This document shows positions 34,201-45,521 of a stretch of DNA of 64,000 bases, one piece after another. Each line of letters starts with the position of its first letter. Position 1 is the stretch's first letter. The notes under the pieces were generated by a model. That model saw only the letters and a program-made list of their open reading frames with translations, had not been told where the DNA came from and made no database searches. Both the position numbers and the translations under genes were made by a program. Source of the DNA: Stictocephala bisonia (Eukaryota > Arthropoda > Insecta > Hemiptera > Membracidae); assembly GCA_035578905.1 (NCBI GenBank), contig JAQJVL010000664.1, positions 310,001 through 374,000 of the forward strand, in the 5' to 3' direction.

Positions 34201-34539
34201 GGGTATATTTAAATACCCCAATCTTCCCCTTTCCCTCCCCCCCTTATGCATCTGAGCGGCACTGATAAACTTTAGAAAATATGGAACTCAATCCAGTCAG
34301 TGCGGTTCAGCAGCTTCGCTGACACGATGTATACTTTTGTAGGGGAATCCTTTTTTTCTCCACGCTTTTGTTATTTTGTATAAAAGTAAACCATAAAAAC
34401 CAGAAATAAAAACGATGCAGGGTAAAACCCAGGTGGTGATCAGTACCCCCTGACGTAATTTTCATTTCAAATGGGATTTTTCACAATATACTGTAACACT
34501 AGAAAAAATCTTAAAAGAACTTCCTGAACAAACCAGGTA
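34201..34539. other. Unassigned spacer
   Basis: AT-rich TATTTAAATA word, C-rich run and mixed sequence; no open frame or repeat that I can name. Confidence 0.3.
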
Positions 34540-34880
34540 AAATGAGACGCGTTACCGGGTTGGGCCCGGTTTTAAGTTCCTAAAAACCCCTACTGCGAGC
34601 CCTCTTGATATGTTGGTGCGGGGAAAGATTGACTTTACGTCAGGGCCCCTGTAAAATAAATCTGGTAAAAAGCAGACGCGTGGCCGACGAGCTCTGAAAA
34701 AAATTTTCTGAAAATCTACTGCGAGATCGTGGGAAATGTTCGTGAAGGCGGATGAGTCTCGGGGGACGTCACGTGATTAAAGGACCCAGTAAAAAGTAAC
34801 GCGGGGCCCGGGGGCCCTGAAAAAAATTTTCTGAAATTTACTGCGAGCTCTGTCTGACCGTTCATGCAGGAATATATCAT
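34540..34880. repeat. ~125-bp tandem array, left copy (three units)
   Basis: The word TACTGCGAG recurs at about 34,591, 34,717 and 34,842, each time preceded by a CTGAAAAAAATTTTCTGAAA-like stretch and a GCGCGCTGGCC-related stretch. Units also carry GACGTCA-like words. Confidence 0.7.
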
Positions 34881-35200
34881 ATTATATTTCCTTTTTTCGC
34901 CATTAGCTTCGCGTCACCCCTTCTTACTCTATCTCCTCCTTATTTAATGGACAAGAAGTAATGGTCGCGCGCGGCCGATGCTGTATATATGGAAAAACCC
35001 ACAAAAAATCCCCACCTCCGGTGCCCATTGGTCGAAAGGTGTGGGGGGGGTAGAATCTGTGCTATCCCCCGGGAAAAACCCAAAGAGAGTGCTGAAAAAT
35101 CCGTGGAAATGGAGGGGGGGTACTTTTCCAGTCGTGGGCCCAGATCCCCAGTAGGGACTTCACAAGTTTTTGGGGTTGGTTCATGAAGAATGTCAACTTC
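34881..35200. repeat. GC-rich block after the array, left copy
   Basis: Shares ordered words with 38,510-38,680: TTTCGCCATT, CTTCGCG, CTCCTTATTTAAT, GTCGCGCGCG, then CCGGTG(C/T)CCATTGGTCGAAA-like text followed by GGGGG. This makes a long direct repeat with the ~125-bp array in front of it in both places. Confidence 0.65.
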
Positions 35201-37480
35201 TAATAAGTTTTAGCAGTCGCTGGACATTTTGTTGGGTGTACGTTGTCAATTATACAGTAACCCGGGGAAGGAAATAGAGTTAGTTTTAAAGTATAATCAT
35301 TTTTTTTTTTCAAATTCTATTTCAAAGCGTGGCCAACTGTGATTTTTAAAATCCTCATGAGAGGGCCCTTTTTGCCAAAATGAAATTACGGTCTGTTCTT
35401 CCCTGTTTTTTTCAAGAAAGTTTAAAAAGACGGGTGTTGAGTTCCCCAGTCGACGCCGATAATGCCTGTTTGGGCGATTTTGGGTTCCTCCGCAGTCAAA
35501 ACGTTGGTAGCTTCTCGAGTACCTCTCCAAAGGGCCCGTGTTGTTTTCAAACACGTGGATGGTACTTCTTAAAAAAGAGGGTCCATTTCTTGGGCAGTGG
35601 CATCGGGGGGACGGGAGGGTTGTATATCCCCCCCCTCGGGCCCGTACACTTCACAGTTTCCATCGCGGGGAACGAATTTATTCAAATGTGCCGTGGGGAA
35701 AAACGGTAGGGGTTTTGTACGAAGTACTTATCGGTCGCCCAAGTTCCCGCCGTGCTTCGCACGGTAGAACCTGGAAAAACAGTTTGCACTAAAAGGGTAA
35801 AAAATTCTATACATTCAAAGTTTTTTAATTTTTCAACCCTTGCCGCTTCAAAGCAAGAGTGAGTTCACATACCTTTCGGTGATCCGGTGCATCGTGTTAC
35901 GGCGACCCCATTTGGCCACAGTCCCTCTTAAACAGCAGCGTTGGACCCGGGCAAATTTCAGTAGGCGATGTAGCCCATGAAACTTTCCCCTCCGTCGTCT
36001 GCCCATAAATTGTATATTTGTGCACTTAGCCGGCACGCCGTTGCAGTGTCCAAAAAACAAAATCGAATGTTCGACTGGTGGAAATCTTTTTGGACTCGTC
36101 CTTATGATTGGATATTTTCAAAACGGGGTTTCGCCACCTTTCATGACGTCTTTTGTGAAACGGGTCCCCCGACACTTGCCCAAAGGCTTGCCCTTTTTTT
36201 GACAAACTCCTTCCTCTGTGGCCAATCTCACGTGAGACACATCGTTTGCCATGTCCGTAGCACAAACACTCTTGCCAGAGCTGGAAAATCAGAGCTCGCC
36301 GTCGACACAGTCGAACGTTGTTTCCTGTGTCCAACGGTGGCATCTCTGTCGAACTACAAAATCTTCGTACTCGGCTCGTTAACCCCCCGCTTGTAAGAGA
36401 TTAAAAAACGGCTCGACTCTCCGTCCCCTTGTGACCCATTTACCAAGGCGTCAATCCTCGATCGTCTTTCAAAGGCGAATCTGATGCAATAGGAGTCGAA
36501 ACCCCCGAGACTGTCGTTTCTTTAGTGCCGTCATCAATCTGAACGCTGGACGGTTTGTAGCGCTTTCCATGTAGCTTTTGAAAAATGACTGATCGTACAA
36601 TGCTGTTCAGGGGTTTATAGTTTTTTTTTTCACTACCCGTTCTCGTCGGAAGCCGGGTTTTTTTAATTCGATTTGCCACCGGCGGTTTCCCCGATTCATT
36701 GATTCACAGCTATGGGGCTACCGACCGGCTCTAGGTAAACAAAAAAAATAATTTGGGCCAGAGTCCGATCTGTTCCTTTTCTTCACGGAAATATAAAGGA
36801 GTGCTTTTTTTGGCACATTCAGTTTCATTCCATCACTGTTTATTGGCAGCTTCCGGACATGGGAAAAAATTCGAAATTTAAATACTTTCCGTTAACCTTT
36901 TCACATTAGAAAAAAATAAACAAAATTTTTGACTTCACAAGTTTTTGTAAACCCACGCTTTTTAAAAAATGTTTTCAAATCAGTCTTTTTTTCCCCTAAT
37001 TTCTTTTTCTTTTTTTTCATTGCAGGACCTAATCCCGTGCCCTTTCAACCCCAACACAGGGAAAATCGAGGCCATACCACCGACACTTAGGGGAGCCTCC
37101 ACCAGGGTACATAATTTGCCCGTAGACCCGATGATTTAGTGGAAAACGGAAGAAAAAGAAGTCACAACTGATTGGGAAAGGGGAAAAGGGGGAAAATGTT
37201 TTTAGTAAGAATAAGATGTTACTAATAAAGTATTATTCATTTCTATTTCGATACTGTTATTTCCCTTTACCCAGTGTCACAAAGGGGGGGGGGCTGTGTG
37301 TTTTGGTCTTGTTTCGTCGTATCCAAAATGTAACATGCTGTTGGGCCGATGGAAAAAATAGTTTTTACAACCAACGCTCGCTTGACTTCCCTTTTTCAAA
37401 ACCCTTTTCCACTGTGGGCAATCTCTGGTCGCACTCATTTGCCATGTACGGCATAAAAATTTCTGGAGCTACTGATGAAA
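35201..37480. other. Segment between the two direct repeats
   Basis: Holds several competing open frames (109 codons at 35,380-35,709 plus; 139 codons at 35,977-36,396 plus; 105 and 70 codons minus at 36,026-36,343 and 35,848-36,060). The minus-strand pair could be one frameshifted gene (the first ends with FDFVFWTLQR, the second starts MFFGHCNGVPAKC over the same bases). None is recognisable. An A/T-rich stretch at 36,840-37,020 separates them from another weak frame at 37,216-37,485. Confidence 0.25.
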
Positions 37481-38505
37481 TCTGAAAATAGTAACTGTGT
37501 ACAACGGGGGCATGGAATTTTCTGAAATTTTCGCGAGATATGTCGAACGCACCGTGCTCTTAGTTGACAATGAACTAACTAGTAAGACTTCTACTTCGAT
37601 TTTTTGGGGTTCTCACCCGAACATTTTTAAGACTTTGGAATAAACTGTATTAAAGAAATAAAAAAGTAGCGCACTGCCGGCAAGCCCAGTAAAAATTTCG
37701 GAAACTTAGGGATCTGGCGGACACGTTGTGCAGGACACATGGGGTCACTGTGTCTAACCGTAAAAAGTTGACGGGCCGGAAAAATTTTCTAAACTTTACT
37801 GCAAGAACCGTTATTTGTGGATTCTCCCTTGAACGTTTTTTTAGGATCGTGAAAGCTGTACAAACCCCCCCACAAAGTCCCCACTTGCTGACAGGGTGGC
37901 AAAAATTTCTGACATTTCTTGCGAGATCTGTCGACACTTGTGCAAGAAACCCCGACGTAACTTGTACTAAAAACAGTAAAGAAAAACGCACCGTCCGACG
38001 GGGCTGGGAAAAACATTTTTTGCGAATTTTTTGCGAGATAAGTCGGGCTCGCCGAAGTTTTTTGGAATTTGTCAGCGAAACTTTTGTTGTAGAATGAGCG
38101 TGTAAGATCTTTCCCCTTAATTTGTGTATTCCGCCCGGAAAAATTTATAAGGATTCGTAAAAAATGTACTAAAACCCAAAAAAATAACGACGGCTGGCCC
38201 AAGGCTGTGGCAAAATTTTTTGAAAACTACTGCGAGTCGGTCGGGGGCACATTCATCAGGCGAAAGCGTCATCGATGACGTCAGTGACTATGAAGTGATC
38301 CAGTAAAAAAATAGCGCGCTGGCCGACAGCTCTGGCACAATTTCTGAAAATTTACTGCGAATCGGTCGGGAAAGTTCGTGAGGGGTGGATGCGTCATCGC
38401 ATGAGTCACGGACTTGAAGTGAGTTCGTAAAAAATTGGGCGCACTGGGCCCACAGGGTCTGGGAAAAAATTTTTGAAAATTTACTGCGAGATCTGTTGAC
38501 ACGTT
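37481..38505. repeat. ~125-bp tandem array, right copy (about seven units)
   Basis: The TACTGCGAG word or close variants occur near 37,528, 37,797, 37,920, 38,031, 38,229, 38,355 and 38,482, mostly about 110-130 bp apart, with GAGATCTGTCG(GAC) after it and CCAGTAAAAA plus GCGC(G)CTGGCC before it. Open frames of 113-137 codons across this array are shadows of the repeat. Confidence 0.7.
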
Positions 38506-38680
38506 TTGTGCGGAATACTGACGTACTTTTATTTCCCTTTTTCGCCCATTTTTCTTCGCGCAGCCCCTTTTACTCTTATTCCTCCTTGTTTAATTTGGCA
38601 AAAAGCTTGAGTCGCGCGCGAGACCACAAAATCCCCCCCCCCGGTGTCCTATTGGTCGAAAAAGGGGGGTCAACTTCTCC
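38506..38680. repeat. GC-rich block after the array, right copy
   Basis: Second copy of the block at 34,881-35,060: TTTCGCCCATTTTTCTTCGCG, CTCCTTGTTTAAT, GTCGCGCGCG, then CCGGTGTCCTATTGGTCGAA. Strand order is the same as in the left copy. Confidence 0.65.
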
Positions 38681-39480
38681 CGTGCTTCTATTACATTGAT
38701 GGTCACCCGTCCAACCTCCATACAGTGCATTTATATGAGCTCACCCCGCCCCCTGTTATGTGTGGTTGTATTAATCGTCTACATCTTCACACGTATTTAA
38801 AGTATTTTTATACCCCCCCACCGAACACGTACCCTGATATTGGCCCCCCTACCCTACACGAACGGTGGTTTTTCCTAAAACCCCGCCCATTATGTCAGTG
38901 GGATTGGGGGTTGATCCACCTATCTCCAAAAACACGTTGGAGGGTTTTCCCAATCATCCCCTTTACGTACAAACACGTTGGTATTTGGCCCAGCCCCCCA
39001 TAAATGTAGGAAGGGAAATGGCCCCCCACACTAAGAACAATTGTTTTCCCGTTTCTCAAACCCCCCCACCAGTACATTTACAGTGAGGGGATGCCTCCCA
39101 CCACCCCTACATGTGCAGTGATGAGGATTCCCAACTAATAAAATCATTACTGGAAATCAGTCCATCGACCGGAATGCATTGCGGAGTGATGAATCAGAAC
39201 CAACGTTTTTGTATGGGTGGGGGGGGTTGCCAAAACCCTATTAAATTTCCCCAATACTATATGGGGGTGAATTGGACATATACTGTAGTTATGGGTTGGT
39301 TGGTAGGTCAAAATTTTTTCGGTTTTGGGTGGGAAGGGTTGCCAATACCCCTATCAATTCCAATTTTCGTAAATGAGTGGGTGAAAAGGAAATGTACTAT
39401 AGTAAATGGTTGGTTTTGTAGGTTTTTGGTGGGTGGGTGGGAAATAATTTCGTGGTAATAGTGGTTGTTTCAATACTCTG
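38681..39480. repeat. GTGGGTGG / CCACCCAC minisatellite, mixed orientation
   Basis: C-rich units (ACCCCCCCACC, CCACCCCTACATGTGCAGTG) change near 39,130-39,210 to G-rich units (GGTTGCCAA, CTATAGTAAATGGTTGG, GTGGGTGGGTGGG). This is the same family as in the palindrome arms. The 119- and 115-codon open frames are translations of these units. Confidence 0.6.
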
Positions 39481-40215
39481 TCTATTTTGAGGAGGGAAAG
39501 CCACTTTAGGGCAGGGGGGGAAAAAATGCTACCCCAAATTAATCTTTTTGAGGCCCCAAAACCCCGTGGGATTTAAAGAAGGATCGGTTGGTTGGAAAGT
39601 TTTTTAAAGAAATTGGTATCCCAGATGGCCGGGGGTACTAAAAATTTGGTCTAACTATCAAGTTGACAAAAAATTTATCACTAAGTCAGGGGTACCAAAG
39701 TAGATCTTTGGTGGTTTGGGTTTTTGAATTTATCACGAAACTATCTGTTACTGTCAGTGGCTATCAAATTTTATCATAAAAGTCAACCAAAATAATCACG
39801 TTCCCAAAGTGATCGGTGGCCCCAAAGATGACGAAGCATGCTATTGAAAGTTTTCACGGGGGTCCCACAGCATTGATTCTTTGGGTATCAATTGTGGTCA
39901 ACTTCTGTAGCCACCAAGGAGTAACAGAAAAACCCTTTAATAGACCCATCGTCAACTTAGGTAGTACCCGTGATTACCTTGAGTAAACCCCTGTAAACCC
40001 TTTGGGGAGCCCCTTAGATTATCTTTAGAAAAAACCCCGGTAAAAATTTAGCAGCCTCTTATGATTTTTTTTTGTTGAAACCCCCGGTAACTTGGCCAAC
40101 CTTTTTGTGATTTTCTTGAGTAGAACCCCTGGTAAAAATTGGGCAACCTTTTGTGTTTTCTTGGTGAACCCCTGGGAAAAATTGGCAGGCTCTTGTCATT
40201 ATCTTAAGTATTATT
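39481..40215. repeat. Degenerate minisatellite of ~35-45-bp units
   Basis: From about 39,930 units of the form TTGAGTAGAACCCCTGGTAA plus ATTGGGCAACCTTTTGTGAT recur to 40,210. Upstream, more degenerate units contain GTGGTCAACTTCTGTAGCC. The words resemble the array at 10,137-10,700. Confidence 0.5.
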
Positions 40216-41008
40216 ATCTTGAATGAAAAATTTTAAAAAATTTTAATTTTGTACTCAACAACAAAAAATCATGAACTACGGGATTAAATTATATAATAAA
40301 TTGCCTTAATTTTAAAAAAATAGTTAAACAATGTAAAAAAATTTTCAGCTTTATTGAAGAATGTTTATACAAATTGAAGCTTCTTTAAAATTCAACTGTA
40401 ATTTTATGCTAACTTTTATTATATTTATTATATATTTAAACCCCATTTGATTTTTGATGCAATAAAGATTTTATTTTTATATTAGGCCTTAAGGGAGTCA
40501 AATTATTTAAAAAAAAATTTGGTTTTTTAAATATAGTTTGGGTTTTTATTGTAAACTAATTAAAAAAACGAATTTAATTTAATGAAGCTCAAAAAAATTT
40601 AGACGTAGGTTGGGAGTTTCTCTTTTTTTTTGAGTGAATTTCCCAAATTTGGGCCTTTATTTTTTTCACCTTTAAGTATAATAGTTTTATTTATTATTAA
40701 AATACAGACGTAGGTTTTTGTTTTCCTAAACTTTTAAACCCTTTTCCCCTCCCTTACTTTTAAAAAAATTGCTACCGGGATTTATTTTTAATTTTAATTT
40801 TTTAATAAATTATAGATTTATTGAAAGATAATTATGTTTTTCTTTCTAAAATTTCATTGCAAACTCGTAGGGGTTTTAAAAAAAAAGCCTATGAGGGCGA
40901 TTATGATTATTAATAAATAAGCAATTGAAGATTACAAATTCAAAATTAAATTTAAAGCGTTTCATGTCATTAATCGACAAAAATTTTATTATCATAGCCC
41001 TATTAATT
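40216..41008. other. AT-rich non-coding DNA, poor quality
   Basis: No open frame above 60 codons and no repeat seen. Confidence 0.4.
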
Positions 41009-42925
41009 GAAGGGGGCGGGAAAAAAGGGGGTATGTAACATTTTTTTAATTTTGAGGTTTTTCACGGGATGAAGGTGGTAGTTACAATGCAATTTTGGTA
41101 CCTCCGCATCTAAAACACTACTAACGAATATTCTGGTGATGAAGGGTGTTGTCACTATAAATTTTAAACATTAAGGAAAAAGGTGGTATGTAACACTAAA
41201 AAAAACCCTACCTTTTTTCATCCCTTTGAGATTGTACAAAATTTTGGTTAAAAACCTCCTTCATCCACTACTTAAAGGGGAATAATGGTGACTGATTTTT
41301 CATCATGCGTCACCTTTCTGTCAGCTGCTCTTTGTCGTGTTTTTAAGAGGTATTTTGGGTTAATATAAGAAATGTTTGGGTCAATGAAAAGTTTTTCCTA
41401 TTCAAAGGCCAAGAAAGGGCAACAAATCACAAGTTGGCTACCCTTTTAAATATGTCGTAAGGTTTCAGGAAAAAAACCTTTTTAAGTAAAAACCGCTCTT
41501 GCTTCGCTGAATTTAAATTGGGAAAAAAGATAGATTTAATTAAAAACTATAAAAAAGGTTTATCTGTCCTAGTCCTGAAAAAAGGGGAAGAACGATAGCA
41601 GACCTATGAACTCCCGATGAAGTAAAGGAGTTATTCAGCACTATTCAGTTTTTCCCGCTGAAGGTCCCCTTACTCGGGTGTCATATATTTTAAAAAGTCC
41701 TATCACCATTTGGGGTTTCTCAAAGCTGAAAGAGAGAATGTAAAAAATTTGTAAATCGCTTATCTAAGCATAGATTTGCAACAGACAATGCCTCTGCCTC
41801 GCCGAGTACATCGAAGGATTTACCTTTTGACCTTTGGTTTTTTTTAACCCTTTGGCATCCAATTTTGACTAAATTTAAAAGTACCCCGTTCTGTGTGTTT
41901 AAGAAGACCAGGGTTAGAGGAAGCAAAGGGTAACCAGGTCTCTGCTTACGCCCTTGAAAGTGGAGTCTTTAAAAAAATAGACCATCTGTTTTATGGCAGA
42001 CTCGTGGCTGGGCCCAAAAAAAAATTTTCTGATGATCATTTGTACATCTTAATACACAAAAGGGCCCAATTCAAAGTATTGATCCAAATTTCCCGAAGTA
42101 GTCATACCTACTTGGACTCCGGGGCAGAGACTTTGGTCGGGTAGAGAAGAATTTTCGCAAGCATCAGAATTCTACTCTCCCGACGATACAGCCGTCATTG
42201 CTAAATCTAAAAAAAAACCAAGTTTTGGATTGAAGGGGCTTTTTGAGAAATCGAAGACCTGCCTAAAAAGATGAAGCTTTTTTCAACAGGAAAGTTGATG
42301 TCGTGAAAAATCCACTGGAGCTCAAAACAATGTAAAAAGGATACGTGTTAGAAAAAGGGTCGTATTTAATAAACCTTGCTAGACGAGTACACACCCTTCA
42401 TGAAAGGGGGATATTTTTGATCCCGCCAAAAAATCAACGCTTGAAGGACCCTTGACCTTTCCCCCGGTTTTTTAGACCTTTGGAAGTCTGAAAGAGAAAA
42501 GGTTGAAATTCAAGAACAACTAAAGTTTGGCCAAAAAACCACGGTGGTGGTACCAGCAGTAATTGCGGCTATCAGGCTTAACTTGTAGTATTTTATTGTT
42601 TTTAAAAAATAACATTTCAATAAACATGTGGCATTTTTCTTGACATGATGTATTTAAATCTCTCATTCATTATTGTACAACAATTAGATTTTAAACCTAG
42701 TGGAAAAAGGGGTATGTACAGTTTTTTAAAAAAAAAACATCAAAATATAAAAATAATGGAAAAACAACTAATAGGGCACAATTTTTTCACCAAAACTTAA
42801 AAACCGGGGGATACTGATTTTTAAAAATTTTTTTTTGAAAAGTTCCAGCGGGAAAAACTTTTAAAGCCAAAAATCCAAAAAATTGTTTTTTTAACATACC
42901 ACCTTTTCCACGACCCCCTTTAATT
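41009..42925. mobile_element. Possible DNA transposon with imperfect terminal inverted repeats
   Basis: The left end reads GGGGGCGGGAAAAAAGGG then GGTATGTAAC. The reverse complement of the right end reads GGGGGTCGTGGAAAAGG then TGGTATGTTA. Flanks contain TTAATTGAA and TTTAATTG, too weak for a firm target duplication. The same GGAAAAAGGTGGTATGTAAC-like word recurs inside near 41,177 and 42,704, giving subterminal repeats. An 83-codon plus-strand frame (41,893-42,144: DHLFYGRLVAGPKKKFSDDH) and other GC-richer text at 41,560-42,560 look coding but are unrecognised. Sequence quality is poor. Confidence 0.35.
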
Positions 42926-43600
42926 GTATTATTCATACTTTAAAAAAAATGTTTTAAATAGTTTCTACCCAGTGACCGGGATGTAACCCCCCGGGTTTTT
43001 ACCCTAAAATTTTTCCCAAATTTCTGCCTTCCCCCCTTGTTTGGGAGTCTCACTTTCTCCTTCTCGCGATTTTTAAAAACCCCCCTAGAGGAGCCACCCC
43101 CCAAAAAGGGCTCAGATAGAAATCTGTAGTCTTGCCCCCACTTAGGTTTAGACTTTTATGACGGTTGTGCCTAAAATCCGGATCAAAACATCTACACCCA
43201 CCCACGACCTGAGGAAATCGTCTACTTTTGATTTCCTTGTCTTTCCTGTGTTATTTATTTCAATTTTTCAAAATTCAAACAATAAATTTTATTTTATGAG
43301 ATATTTCAAATTTATTTTAAATTTCTTTCTGTTTTACTTCAGCTCGATTTTTTTATATTTTATTGTTAACCACTTATAAATGCTTATTGCACTATTCTTG
43401 AGACAAAATGGTATATTTTGCATATATTTTAACCCTTTTTCCTATAATTATAACGTTTAAATTTAAAACAATGATTATTACATGTTGTGTAAAACGTGAA
43501 AAAAACGCAATACCGTGCTCACCAATGTTTTAATTCCAAACATTTTTTTGCATTTTAAAAGTTAAATTTATGTTGCAAAAAAAAGCAGTTGTACCCGTAT
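42926..43600. other. No gene seen
   Basis: Low-quality C-rich patch followed by AT-rich sequence with a hydrophobic 73-codon frame (43,158-43,379) that looks like AT-rich translation (F, L, I, N) and has no motif. Confidence 0.35.
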
Positions 43601-43639
43601 TTTGTCAGGGGGCCCCCTGGGCCCTAGACCAGGTGGGGT

Positions 43640-44650
43640 TTGGGCCAAAATTGTGAGATGGAGGTGGTTGTTGGTGGCCCGGGGCCCCTTTTTGAGCCCA
43701 CGCCGGGGCGCCGGGAACATAAGGTAAATCATCTCACAGGTCAGTTGGGGTGGCGATCCCACATTGTGGTCCAGTTTGGCAGGGTTAATGACACGATACT
43801 CGGCCGCCCCGTATTTAAAGTAGTTCCGTTAATATACAATTGGAAAATGACGACACGGTACCTTTGGGCCCCAGGTGTAACGAAATTCCCTTATATAAGA
43901 CAATAAAACATAAAAGACACGTACCTGGCCCCCCATATTAAAGTAGTTCCCTTATTACTGACAAAGGAAAATGCCGACACGGTACCTTGGCCCCAGGATG
44001 TAACGAATTTTCCCTTTATAATGCAATAGAAAAATAAAGACACGAACCTTTGGGTGCCGAAATTTTAAAAATGTTCGTATTTTCTGACAATGGAAACATG
44101 ACGACGCGGTACCTTGGCCGCAGGTAGACAAATTCCCTTTAAATACAATAGAAACAAAACGACACGATACCTTTGGCCACAATAGTAACTAAGTCCCCTT
44201 ACGAACGTATGTTTGGGCGATAGAATGACCGTATCTTCGCCGCACAAAAGTGGACAAGCCTGATATAATACGTACGATCGTATCATATGACACGTTTTTT
44301 GGCTGCAGATGTACCATCTGTTTGAAGTACGTAACTGATGATAGTAAAATTTTTACACGATTTGGGTGCACGATGTGACAAGTCCCCGTTATGAACGTAC
44401 GTAACTTGATAGTAAAAAAACACGATATCTTGGGCTGCACGATAATGAAAACCTGTTTTGAATGACGTAAATGATGTTCCCAACAATGACATGTATCTTG
44501 CCCCCAACAGTGACAAAACCTGTTTTTTAAGAGATAAAATGTTAGAACATTTGACATGATTTTTTGGCTGCAGATAGTAATTGAAATCCCCTTAAGGAGT
44601 ACTTTTTGTGATGAAGAAAAAAAAGGGTCGATAAATTTGGGCTTCAGAAT
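43640..44650. repeat. ~62-bp minisatellite, at least 13 units
   Basis: A unit of the form GACACGATACCTTGGCTGCA followed by GATAGTAAC, AAGTCCCCTTATGAACGTAC and TGACAATGGAAA. The ACC/TTGGC word recurs near 43,857, 43,920, 43,981, 44,045, 44,108, 44,167, 44,230, 44,292, 44,360, 44,422, 44,491, 44,558 and 44,636. The several minus-strand frames of 73-122 codons here are repeat translations. Confidence 0.75.
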
Positions 44651-45521
44651 AATACATTTGAGATCGATGAAAAGTATGTGGCGAATAATCTCTTTGTTTA
44701 CTTATTTGTTGAATTTGTAGTTAAAATGCGTTAATATGGGGTTTTTAATGTGTTGGTAATGTTTGTGTATTGATATCATACTTTTTTTTTATCATCAAAA
44801 CAACGAATGCTATTTCACCGGGACTGAATTAAATACTCGCCTGATCAAAACATAAAACTTAAAGTCGAGATACGGATCATGTTTTGTATGGTTCTGTTTA
44901 TCACAGTATTATGAAACATGAATTAGGTGCTTTTTTTTCAGCCACATCTATTTTTTCTTTTTTTGCTACCTTTGGAGTTTTGGAAAGGTTCCAAAGCATG
45001 AAATAAATTTATGTTTAGTACGCCCCGTCCAGATTTTAAGATTGTTGTGATGTAACTTTTTCATTAATGATATTTTTTTCTGATGCACTACTTATAAAAA
45101 GAAATTTTGTACTTCTTAACTTTGATTTAATTTTTCTAATGTTTTTAACGATTTCTTGTTCTAATCAGATTAAAAAATATTTGTGAAAGAAATTTTTTTT
45201 TGGGTCAAGATGGTGCTTTATTTTAAAACACTGTTTTTGTCTGTGTTTTTTTATCAAACTTTTGAGTTACCCCTTTTAGTGAGTTATTGGGCTAACAATA
45301 ACTTATAACTTTGTTTTTCAAAAAAAATGCTTGTGTTTTAAATTTAATATTTTGGGCTAATAAAAGTATAACAAACCAACTGTCAGCATCTTATTCTCAT
45401 TCCTGTCATAAAAAACAGCCAAGTGGGGTTCGTTCTGGAAAAATTTGGGTTTACGCAATTTTTTTTTTTTTTTCATGCCTTCTGATTCCTTTGTCATTTC
45501 AGAAACAGGGAAAACTGATTA
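44651..45521. other. AT-rich non-coding DNA at contig end
   Basis: The sequence becomes cleaner here than upstream. No gene or array is seen. Open frames that run into the N gap are not real. Confidence 0.5.

Larger units (their letters stand above)
28157..39460. other. GC-richer, foreign-looking island
   Basis: About 11 kb with clearly higher G+C, many CpG words, coding-like stretches on both strands and a direct-repeat architecture, unlike the AT-rich surroundings. Single-base errors in homopolymers break all frames, so nearly every open frame is short. I recognise no protein family in it. Candidates are integrated or chimerically assembled DNA of a large DNA virus, a symbiont or another organism, or an unusual host repeat. 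Its left edge abuts a repeat shared with the palindrome. Its right edge merges into the GTGGGTGG minisatellite family that also occurs in the palindrome arms. Confidence 0.45.

Noticed and set aside
28157..39460. Assignment of the island to a named virus family
   Set aside because: A few fragments (for example on the minus strand at 28.9-29.4 kb) vaguely recall replication proteins, but no catalytic motif is clear and frames are broken, so no family is claimed.
43955..44557. Four overlapping minus-strand frames of 73-122 codons
   Set aside because: They share the same repeated text and follow the ~62-bp minisatellite period.
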